A stretch of 6,839 nucleotides of DNA from Oscillospiraceae bacterium (GTDB lineage: Bacteria > Bacillota > Clostridia > Oscillospirales > Oscillospiraceae). The stretch lies in the NCBI GenBank assembly GCA_016295225.1, contig JAEDLP010000093.1:1-6839 (forward strand), written 5' to 3'. Positions within the stretch are counted from its first letter, which is position 1; each line of letters begins with the position of its first letter. The notes under the pieces are model-generated. The model did not search any database. It was not told the origin of the DNA and saw nothing but the letters and a program-made list of their open reading frames with translations. The translations under genes were made by a program, and so were the position numbers. Below, in pieces: positions 1 through 5,380 of the stretch.

Positions 1-2
1 TC

Positions 3-2057
3 GTGATCTGGACCACCACCATCTGGACCCTGCCCGGCAACCTGGCCATCGCCCTCCACCCCGATGAGGAGTATGTGCTGGTGAAGGCCCCCAACGGCGA
101 GGTCTATGTGATGGCCCGCGCCCTCACCGAGAAGGTGATGAAGACCGGTGGCTTTGAGGAATACGAGATCCTGGAGTCCCATCCCGGCGCCTTCTTCGAG
201 AACATGCTGGCCGACCACCCCTTCCTGCCCAAGACCTCCCGCCTGCTGCTGGCGGACTACGTCACCATGGACTCCGGTACCGGCTGCGTCCACACCGCCC
301 CCGGCTTCGGCGCGGACGACTATCAGACCTGCAAGCGCTACGGCATGGACATGGTGGTTCCCGTGGACGACCAGGGCCGCCACACCGACTACGCCGGTAA
401 GTATGCCGGCCTGAAGACCGAGGCCTCCAACCCCATCATCCTGGAGGACATGAAGGCCTCCGGCATGCTCTTCGCCTCCGAAGAGATCACCCACTCCTAT
501 CCCCACTGCTGGCGCTGCAAGAAGCCCATCATCTTCCGTGCCACCCCCCAGTGGTTCTGCTCCGTGGAGGCCTTTAAGGACGACGCCTGCGACGCCTGCG
601 AAGAGGTCCGCTGGATTCCCGCCTGGGGCCTGGACCGCATGAAGGCCATGATCCGCGAGCGCAACGACTGGTGCATCTCCCGTCAGCGCCGCTGGGGCCT
701 GCCCATCCCCGTCTTCTACTGCAAGGACTGCGGCAAGCCCATCGTCACCGACGAGACCATCCAGCTGATCTCCGACCTGTTCGCCGCCGAAGGCTCCAAC
801 GCCTGGTTCTCCAAGGAGGCCGCCGACATTCTGCCCGCCGGCTTCACCTGCCCCCACTGCGGCAAGAGCGCAGGCTTCGACAAGGAGGAGGATACCCTGG
901 ACGGCTGGTTCGACTCTGGCTCCTCCCACCTGGCTGCCATGAAGCGCGACCAGGGCTTCTGGCCTGCTGACGTCTACATGGAGGGTCTGGACCAGTATCG
1001 TGGTTGGTTCCAGGCAGCCCTGCTCACCGCCGTGGGCTCCACCGGCGTGGCCAAGGCCCCCTTCAAGCAGTGCCTGACCCACGGCTGGACCGTGGACGGC
1101 GAGGGCAAGGCCATGCACAAGTCCCTGGGCAACGGCATGGACCCCTATGAGATCATGAACAAGTACGGCGCAGACCTGCTCCGCCTGTGGGCCGCCTCCG
1201 CCGACTACCACGCCGACGTCCGCTGCTCCGACAAGATCTTCAAGCAGCTCTCTCAGAACTACCTGAAGTTCCGCAACACCGCCCGTTACTGCCTGGGCAA
1301 CCTGGACGGCTTCGACGCCAACCACCTGGTGGCCCCCGCCGAGATGCAGGAGCTGGATCGCTGGGCCATCACCCGGCTGAACGCCCTCATCACCCGCTGC
1401 TTCCAGGCTTACGACGACTATGAGTTCAGCGTCATCACCCACGCCGTCAACGACTTCTGCGTGGTGGAGATGTCCAACTTCTACCTGGATATCATCAAGG
1501 ATCGTCTGTACTGCGAGGGCAAGGACTCTCAGGAACGCCGCTCCGCTCAGACCGCCCTGTACCTGATCCTGGACACCATGGCCAAGCTCATGGCTCCCAT
1601 CCTGTGCTTCACCTGCGACGAGATCTGGCTGGCCATGCCCCAGCCCGAGGGCGTGGACAAGCGCAACGTCCTGTTCAACGACATGAACCAGCCTTTTGCA
1701 GACTACGCTCTGGACGAGGCTGCCATGGCCAAGTGGAACAAGATCATCGAGGTCCGCGACGTGGTCAACGGCGCTCTGGAAGCTGCCCGCAACGGCAAGC
1801 ACATCGGCAAGAGCCTGGAGGCCAAGGTGGCCCTCACCGTCCCCGCCGAGGACGCCTTCCTGGCCGACATGGACAGCGACGCCCTGGCTGACCTGCTCAT
1901 CATCTCCCAGGTCTCCGTCACCGTGGGCGACGCCATCACCGCCGTGGTGGAGCCTGCCGCCGGCGACAAGTGCCAGCGCTGCTGGAAGGTGCTGCCCACC
2001 GTCAATGCCGAGGGCCTGTGCCCCCGCTGCGCCAAGGTCATCCAGACCCTGGTGTGA
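3..2057 (+). CDS. ileS: Isoleucyl-tRNA synthetase, 5'-truncated by window edge
   Basis: Cytoplasmic class I aminoacyl-tRNA synthetase that charges tRNA-Ile with isoleucine and hydrolyses mischarged Val-tRNA. The frame is open to the left edge. The GTG at position 3 is an internal Val codon of the editing-domain signature (VIWTTTIWTLPGN), not a start. By comparison with the usual length of about 930 residues, roughly 240 N-terminal residues, including the HIGH motif, lie outside. Visible in order (fragment numbering): editing-domain threonine-rich peptide near residues 2-13; editing motif GTGCVHTAPGFGADDY near residues 92-107; the catalytic-core segments CWRCKKP, WCISRQRRWGLPIP and GWFDSGSSH; a KMSKS-loop equivalent reading AMHKS at 370-374; an anticodon-binding helical domain; and a C-terminal zinc finger with Cys 657, 660, 673 and 676. 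The zinc finger marks the standard bacterial IleS1 type. Arginine codons are almost all CGC/CGT, unlike the genes downstream, as expected for strong expression. Any T-box leader would be outside the window. Confidence 0.98.
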   Translation: MIWTTTIWTLPGNLAIALHPDEEYVLVKAPNGEVYVMARALTEKVMKTGGFEEYEILESHPGAFFENMLADHPFLPKTSRLLLADYVTMDSGTGCVHTAPGFGADDYQTCKRYGMDMVVPVDDQGRHTDYAGKYAGLKTEASNPIILEDMKASGMLFASEEITHSYPHCWRCKKPIIFRATPQWFCSVEAFKDDACDACEEVRWIPAWGLDRMKAMIRERNDWCISRQRRWGLPIPVFYCKDCGKPIVTDETIQLISDLFAAEGSNAWFSKEAADILPAGFTCPHCGKSAGFDKEEDTLDGWFDSGSSHLAAMKRDQGFWPADVYMEGLDQYRGWFQAALLTAVGSTGVAKAPFKQCLTHGWTVDGEGKAMHKSLGNGMDPYEIMNKYGADLLRLWAASADYHADVRCSDKIFKQLSQNYLKFRNTARYCLGNLDGFDANHLVAPAEMQELDRWAITRLNALITRCFQAYDDYEFSVITHAVNDFCVVEMSNFYLDIIKDRLYCEGKDSQERRSAQTALYLILDTMAKLMAPILCFTCDEIWLAMPQPEGVDKRNVLFNDMNQPFADYALDEAAMAKWNKIIEVRDVVNGALEAARNGKHIGKSLEAKVALTVPAEDAFLADMDSDALADLLIISQVSVTVGDAITAVVEPAAGDKCQRCWKVLPTVNAEGLCPRCAKVIQTLV

Positions 2058-2073
2058 TCCCAATAGACCCATC

Positions 2074-2106
2074 CCCGCGGCCGGCCGTATGGCCGGCCGC
2101 GGGTTT
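2074..2106 (+). terminator. Perfect 13-bp GC hairpin after ileS, probable terminator
   Basis: The left arm at 2074-2086 and right arm at 2091-2103 are perfect reverse complements, with a 4-base GTAT loop. The stem is entirely G/C. It begins 17 bases after the ileS stop and is followed by only TTTCTGTG, a weak U-tract. I read it as an intrinsic terminator or attenuator that separates the heavily used ileS message from the genes downstream. Leaky read-through is plausible because I see no clear promoter in the 27 bases between the stem and the next start codon. Confidence 0.7.
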
Positions 2107-2120
2107 CTGTGATGAAAGAG

Positions 2121-2126
2121 AGGAGG
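2121..2126 (+). promoter_or_regulatory. Shine-Dalgarno AGGAGG for a TTG start
   Basis: AGGAGG ends 7 bases before the TTG at 2134. It fixes the start of the acyltransferase at that non-AUG codon; no in-frame ATG has comparable support. Confidence 0.8.
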
Positions 2127-2133
2127 GGTTCGG

Positions 2134-3189
2134 TTGAGCTCCGCGGTATCTTCCAGGGTCCGCAGCGTCGGCCTGGACACGGTCAAGACCGTGGCGATCT
2201 TCGGTACGGTGATGATCCACGCCACCGCTGTGGGTGGTTTTAACTGGGCCCTGGGATCCCCGGCCTGGACGGCCAACCTGCTCTGGAGCACCCTGCTCCG
2301 GTGCGCGGTCCCCCTGTTTCTCATGTGCTCCGGGGCCCTGTTTATCGCCCCCCAGCGGGAGCTGCCCATTGGGACCCTGTGGAAAAAGTATATCCTCCGC
2401 ATCCTGGTGGCCCTGGCCTTCTGGGCGGCGGCCTATCTGCTCTGGGGGCTGTACCTGGCGGGGAACCTGACCTGGGCCGGCCTGGCCCAGGCAGCCCGGG
2501 ACTTTTTCAAGTTCCGCCACCGGGACCACCTGTACTACCTGGTCATCATGGTGGTGGTCTACGCCGCCCTCCCCCTCACCCGGCTCTTCACGGCCCAGGC
2601 GGGGCGGACCCTGATGACCTACGGCCTGGGGCTGTGGCTGGTGTGCGGGAGCCTCCTGCCCACCCTCTTCGCCTTCTGGCCCTTTGCCCGGATGGAGGGC
2701 TTTGTCCGGCAGTACGCCATGCAGTTTACCTGGATGGCCATCGGCTTCGGGGTCCTGGGCTGGCTTATCCACACCCGGGGCAGCTCGTTACGGCCCAGGA
2801 CCTACGCCCTGCTGTACCTGGGGGGCTTCGCCCTCACCTTTTTCGGCACCTGGCTCCTGTCCCTGCGATGGGGGGAGCTGTCGGGGGTCCTCCTCCAGGG
2901 GAACGCCCCCGGGGTGGTGATGGAGGCGGCGGGGCTCTTTGGCCTGTGCGCCCACCGGAACCCCGCCGGAAAGGTCCGGACCCTGACGGAGACCCTCTCC
3001 CGGTCCTCCTTCTGCATCTATCTGGTCCACCTGTTCTTCCTGGACCGGCTGGTGCTGGCGGGGTATTACACCGGGACCCTGTTCCCCCTGTGGGCCGCCC
3101 CGGTGGAGACCCTCTTCCTGGTCCTCTGCGGCTTTGTGACCTGGCTGATTTTGAAACGGATCCCCTGGGTCAACCGCTATCTCATCTGA
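2134..3189 (+). CDS. Acyltransferase-3 family integral membrane protein
   Basis: A 351-residue protein, nearly all hydrophobic, with about ten predicted membrane helices (near 16-35, 50-72, 85-110, 131-150, 160-182, 195-212, 222-244, 252-273, 290-312 and 320-342). It fits the acyltransferase-3 (OafA/YiaH/WecH-like) family. That family typically moves acetyl or other acyl groups onto cell-surface sugars or related molecules. Supporting features are a K18-x10-H29 arrangement in helix 1 (family pattern R/K-x10-H), VPLFLMCSG at 59-67, H132-LYYL at the start of helix 4, and the C-terminal SFCIYLVH segment at 292-299. Length suits the small single-domain subgroup. The start is TTG with a strong Shine-Dalgarno. 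It lies between ileS and lspA, 21 bases before lspA, so it is probably cotranscribed with lspA and rluD. The substrate cannot be read from sequence. Codon use matches lspA and rluD, so nothing suggests recent transfer. Confidence 0.88.
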   Translation: MSSAVSSRVRSVGLDTVKTVAIFGTVMIHATAVGGFNWALGSPAWTANLLWSTLLRCAVPLFLMCSGALFIAPQRELPIGTLWKKYILRILVALAFWAAAYLLWGLYLAGNLTWAGLAQAARDFFKFRHRDHLYYLVIMVVVYAALPLTRLFTAQAGRTLMTYGLGLWLVCGSLLPTLFAFWPFARMEGFVRQYAMQFTWMAIGFGVLGWLIHTRGSSLRPRTYALLYLGGFALTFFGTWLLSLRWGELSGVLLQGNAPGVVMEAAGLFGLCAHRNPAGKVRTLTETLSRSSFCIYLVHLFFLDRLVLAGYYTGTLFPLWAAPVETLFLVLCGFVTWLILKRIPWVNRYLI

Positions 3190-3195
3190 ATCTAT

Positions 3196-3202
3196 AAGGA
3201 GG
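3196..3202 (+). promoter_or_regulatory. Shine-Dalgarno AAGGAGG for lspA TTG start
   Basis: AAGGAGG ends 8 bases before the TTG at 3211. It lies just after the acyltransferase stop codon and selects this TTG as the lspA start. Confidence 0.85.
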
Positions 3203-3210
3203 CGACTTCC

Positions 3211-3690
3211 TTGCCCATTCCCTTCTTTCTCCTGGCCGCCCTCATCGTCGCGGCGGACCAGGGGGTGAAATACCTGGTTCGGGCCAACATCGCCCTGGGC
3301 CAGCATGTGTCCTTCCTCCCGGGGGTCATGGACCTGACCTTTGTGAAGAACACCGGCGCGGCCTTCTCCATGCTGGAGGAACACACCTGGCTGCTGACCC
3401 TCCTCTCCGGGATGGTGGCGGTGATCCTGGCCGTTCTCCTGGCCAGACGGATTCTCCCCCACTGGTCCGGTCAGCTGGCCCTGGGCCTGCTGCTGGGCGG
3501 CGCTGTGGGCAACTTCATCGACCGGCTGCTGCTGGGCTATGTCACCGATATGTTCGCCGCCGCCTTTGTGAATTTCCCCGTCTTCAACGTGGCGGATATC
3601 GCCGTGGTGGTGGGCGGCGTCCTGCTGTGCGTCCATGTGATCCTCTTTATGAAGGACGAGGACAAAAAGGAGGGTGGAACATGCTCGTGA
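3211..3690 (+). CDS. lspA: Lipoprotein signal peptidase (signal peptidase II)
   Basis: Membrane aspartyl protease that removes the signal peptide from diacylated prolipoproteins just before the lipid-modified cysteine. At 159 residues it has normal family length, with four hydrophobic segments (near 4-23, 59-78, 87-105 and 128-147). Conserved blocks are all present: DQGVKYLV at 16-23, FVKNTGAAFSML at 44-55, GGAVGNFIDR at 96-105 and FNVADI at 125-130. The two catalytic aspartates are D104 and D129. The start is TTG, chosen because the Shine-Dalgarno is well placed and the first helix begins at once. The 3' end overlaps the next gene by 10 bases, and the KKEGG codons near its C-terminus contain that gene's Shine-Dalgarno, which suggests coupled translation. 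The hydrophilic tail after residue 148 is short. Confidence 0.97.
   Translation: MPIPFFLLAALIVAADQGVKYLVRANIALGQHVSFLPGVMDLTFVKNTGAAFSMLEEHTWLLTLLSGMVAVILAVLLARRILPHWSGQLALGLLLGGAVGNFIDRLLLGYVTDMFAAAFVNFPVFNVADIAVVVGGVLLCVHVILFMKDEDKKEGGTCS
3667..3674 (+). promoter_or_regulatory. Shine-Dalgarno for rluD inside the lspA 3' end
   Basis: AAGGAGGG lies within the last codons of lspA and ends 6 bases before the ATG at 3681. It selects that ATG over in-frame codons further upstream. Confidence 0.85.
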
Positions 3691-4601
3691 CCCTCACGGT
3701 GGAGACCGGCGGCCAGCGGGCCGACCAGTTTCTCTCCCAGTCTCTGAACAATCTGACCCGATCCGCTGCCCAGAAGCTCCTGGAGGGGGGCCATGTCCTC
3801 CGGGCGGGGAAAGCCCTGAAGAAAAACGACCGGCTGAACCCCGGCGACGAGATCTCCGTCCTGATCCCCGACCCTGCCGAGGTGGAGATCCTTCCCCAGG
3901 ACATTCCCCTGGACGTGATCTATGAGGACGAGGACGTGATCGTGGTCAACAAGCCTGTGGGCATGGTGGTCCACCCGGCCCCCGGCCACCCCGACGGCAC
4001 CCTGGTCAATGCCCTGCTGCACCACTGCGGGGACAGTCTCTCCGGCATCAACGGGGAACTGCGGCCGGGCATCGTCCACCGCATCGACCGGGACACCAGC
4101 GGCCTTATCATCGCCGCCAAGAACGACACGGCCCACCTGGCCCTGGCGGAGCAGCTCCAGGACCACTCCCTCTACCGGGAGTACGAGGCGGTCATCGTGG
4201 GCGGCCTCAAGGACGACCAGGGGACCGTTGACCTGCCCATCGCCCGGCACCCCACCGACCGGAAAAAGATGGCCATCAACCACTACAACGGCCGTCACGC
4301 CGTCACCCACTGGACGGTCCTCCGCCGGTATCCGGGGTACACCCACGTCCAGTGCCGGCTGGAGACCGGACGAACCCACCAGATCCGCGTCCATCTGGCC
4401 GCCCAGGGTCACCCGGTGCTGGGGGACCCGGTGTACAACGGGGTGCGGAAGGGTTTCCCTGAGCTGGCCGGCCAGTGCCTCCACGCCCGGCGGCTTTCCT
4501 TCGTCCATCCCCGGACGGGAGAGCGGATGACCCTGGAGGCCCCGTTGCCCGACTACTTCACCGCCACCCTGGCCCGGTGCCAGCGGCTGGAGGGACAATA
4601 A
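3681..4601 (+). CDS. rluD: RluA-family 23S rRNA pseudouridine synthase, RluD-like
   Basis: A 306-residue cytoplasmic enzyme that isomerises uridines in 23S rRNA to pseudouridine. It has an N-terminal S4 RNA-binding domain (about residues 12-60) followed by the RluA-type catalytic domain. The hallmark HRIDRDTSG runs from 133 to 141, with D136 as the catalytic aspartate. VVNKPVGMVVHP at 88-99 and RLETGRTHQIRVH at 226-238 are the other conserved blocks. S4 plus RluA places it in the RluD/RluC group. The common Firmicute name is RluD or YlyB-like, but the exact uridines modified cannot be assigned from sequence. The ATG overlaps the lspA stop region by 10 bases, consistent with an operon. The TAA stop sits in the A-run that forms the U-tract of the lexA terminator on the opposite strand. 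Confidence 0.95.
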   Translation: MLVTLTVETGGQRADQFLSQSLNNLTRSAAQKLLEGGHVLRAGKALKKNDRLNPGDEISVLIPDPAEVEILPQDIPLDVIYEDEDVIVVNKPVGMVVHPAPGHPDGTLVNALLHHCGDSLSGINGELRPGIVHRIDRDTSGLIIAAKNDTAHLALAEQLQDHSLYREYEAVIVGGLKDDQGTVDLPIARHPTDRKKMAINHYNGRHAVTHWTVLRRYPGYTHVQCRLETGRTHQIRVHLAAQGHPVLGDPVYNGVRKGFPELAGQCLHARRLSFVHPRTGERMTLEAPLPDYFTATLARCQRLEGQ

Positions 4602-4625
4602 AAAAGGCTCCCCTGGGAGGGGAGC
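4600..4625 (-). terminator. Intrinsic terminator of lexA, overlapping the rluD stop
   Basis: Arms 4607-4614 and 4618-4625 form a perfect 8-bp stem with a 3-base loop. On the minus strand the stem is followed by C and then six T (4605-4600), a canonical intrinsic terminator for lexA. The T-run on this strand is the A-run that contains the last two bases of the rluD TAA stop. On the plus strand the same stem has no T-tract, so it should act poorly for rluD. Confidence 0.85.
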
Positions 4626-4660
4626 TGGCAGCCAAAGGCTGACTGAGAGGTGCTATCTCA
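4606..4660. repeat. Composite three-hairpin element, possible dispersed repeat
   Basis: Between the rluD stop and the lexA stop, three adjacent inverted repeats cover nearly every base. They are GCTCCCCT/AGGGGAGC (4607-4614 with 4618-4625), CAGCC/GGCTG around AAA (4629-4633 with 4637-4641), and TGAGA/TCTCA (4644-4648 with 4656-4660). The order of GGGGAGCTGGC, a small variable hairpin, then GACTGAGAGG resembles short palindromic elements that I recall scattered through the intergenic regions of Oscillospiraceae genomes. That resemblance is from memory. Only one copy is in this window, so repetitiveness is not shown here. Confidence 0.5.
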
Positions 4661-5251
4661 ATACCGCCGCATCAGGCCGACCACCTTGCCGATGATCTGG
4701 GCGTAGGTGCCGTCGATGGGCTCGTAGTCGGGGTTTTCCGGCAGGAGCCAGACCTCTCCGTTTTTCAGGGACAGGGTCTTTACCGTGGCCTCGTCCTCAA
4801 AGAGGGCCACCACGATCTCGCCGCTCCGGGCCTCCGGCTGCTTGTGGACGATGACCAGGTCGTCGGGCAGGATGCCTGCGTTCAGCATGGACTCCCCCCG
4901 GACCTTCAGGGCGAAGTACTCCTCCGGGTGGGGGCCGGTCTGGAAGGAGATGTACTCCTCGATGCACTCCTCAGCCAGAATGGGCGCGCCGGCGGCCACG
5001 CTGCCCACCACGGGAACCTGATCCCGGGGGGGCCGGGCCTCCTCGGTCAAGGTAATGGAGCGGGTCTTGCCGCCGTCCCACTGGAGGACCCCGGCGGCCC
5101 GGAGATTGTCCAGGTGGAACTTTACCGTGGAGGGAGATTTCAGCCCCAGGCTGTCGCCGATTTCCCGCACAGTGGGGGGATAACCGTACTCCTGGGAGAA
5201 GTCCCGGATGAAGTCGTAGATCTTCTGCTGTTTGGGGGTGAGGTTTCCCAT
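4658..5251 (-). CDS. lexA: LexA, SOS transcriptional repressor with self-cleavage domain
   Basis: Represses DNA-damage genes as a dimer and is inactivated by RecA-stimulated self-cleavage. At 197 residues it has typical length. The N-terminal winged helix-turn-helix (residues 1-70) contains GYPPTVREIGDSLGLKSPST, a standard LexA DNA-reading region. The linker leads to the cleavage site VAAG, with the scissile bond A87-G88. The S24 peptidase-like domain has catalytic Ser121 in GESM and Lys158 in ATVK. All key residues are intact. ATG 5251 is supported by GGGAGGG 7 bases upstream. It is monocistronic, has its own SOS box, converges on rluD and ends at a strong terminator. Confidence 0.98.
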   Translation of the reverse strand: MGNLTPKQQKIYDFIRDFSQEYGYPPTVREIGDSLGLKSPSTVKFHLDNLRAAGVLQWDGGKTRSITLTEEARPPRDQVPVVGSVAAGAPILAEECIEEYISFQTGPHPEEYFALKVRGESMLNAGILPDDLVIVHKQPEARSGEIVVALFEDEATVKTLSLKNGEVWLLPENPDYEPIDGTYAQIIGKVVGLMRRY

Positions 5252-5258
5252 GGCGTCG

Positions 5259-5265
5259 CCCTCCC
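5259..5265 (-). promoter_or_regulatory. Shine-Dalgarno GGGAGGG of lexA
   Basis: On the minus strand GGGAGGG ends 7 bases before the lexA ATG at 5251. It confirms the start of a protein beginning MGNLTPKQ. Confidence 0.75.
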
Positions 5266-5284
5266 ATATCTTGTGGTTGGCTGT

Positions 5285-5313
5285 ATTGTATCACACATAG
5301 CGTAGAAAGTCAA
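5285..5313 (-). promoter_or_regulatory. lexA sigma-A promoter, extended -10
   Basis: On the minus strand, TTGACT (5313-5308) and TACAAT (5290-5285) are separated by exactly 17 bases. The TGA directly before TACAAT gives an extended -10 (TGn). Transcription would begin near 5278, leaving a leader of about 27 bases that carries the Shine-Dalgarno. The last three bases of the SOS box are the first three of the -35. Confidence 0.88.
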
Positions 5314-5324
5314 ACGTATGTTCG
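5311..5324 (-). promoter_or_regulatory. SOS box (Gram-positive LexA/DinR operator) for lexA autoregulation
   Basis: The minus strand reads CGAACATACGTTTG. This matches every defined position of the Gram-positive SOS consensus CGAACRNRYGTTYG, with one deviation from perfect dyad symmetry. It overlaps the -35 hexamer by three bases, so bound LexA should block RNA polymerase. This is standard negative autoregulation of lexA, here supported directly by sequence. Confidence 0.92.
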
Positions 5325-5361
5325 AAAAAGTCCCCCGGCGGAGACCCCGCCGAGGGACTTT
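5325..5361 (-). terminator. Intrinsic terminator of the P-type ATPase-like gene
   Basis: Arms AAAGTCCC (5327-5334) and GGGACTTT (5354-5361), continued by CGGCGG (5336-5341) and CCGCCG (5347-5352) with a single internal C/A mismatch, form a long stem with a 5-base loop. On the minus strand it is followed by a T-run ending at 5325, one base before the SOS box. The plus strand also has a T-rich flank (5359-5370), so it may work in both directions. It insulates lexA from transcription of the gene upstream. Confidence 0.85.
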
Positions 5362-5380
5362 GTTTATTTTCTGAAGGTTT

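Noticed and set aside
3..5. GTG at the left edge as the start of a short ileS
   Set aside because: It encodes a Val inside the conserved editing-domain motif, so the gene simply continues to the left.
2112..2114. ATG shortly after the ileS hairpin as a start for the acyltransferase
   Set aside because: It is out of frame with the acyltransferase and its own frame ends after about 40 codons. The TTG at 2134 has the well-placed AGGAGG.
2038..2772. 244-codon minus-strand open frame covering the ileS-acyltransferase junction
   Set aside because: It crosses the terminator hairpin and opposes two clear genes; its Pro/Gly/Gln-rich product is typical of antisense GC-rich sequence.
2788..3636. Long minus-strand open frame rich in Gln, Gly and His opposite the acyltransferase and lspA
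   Set aside because: It spans the boundary of two well-supported plus-strand genes, its composition is the antisense image of GC-rich codons, and it shows no recognisable domain.
3537..4598. 353-codon minus-strand open frame opposite rluD
   Set aside because: Shadow of the GC-rich third positions of rluD. The plus strand encodes complete S4 and RluA domains, and the antisense product is low-complexity Val/Gly/His.
4607..4625. Strong plus-strand terminator for rluD
   Set aside because: The stem is good, but on the plus strand it is followed by TGGCAGCC with no T-tract. The polarity fits lexA on the minus strand.
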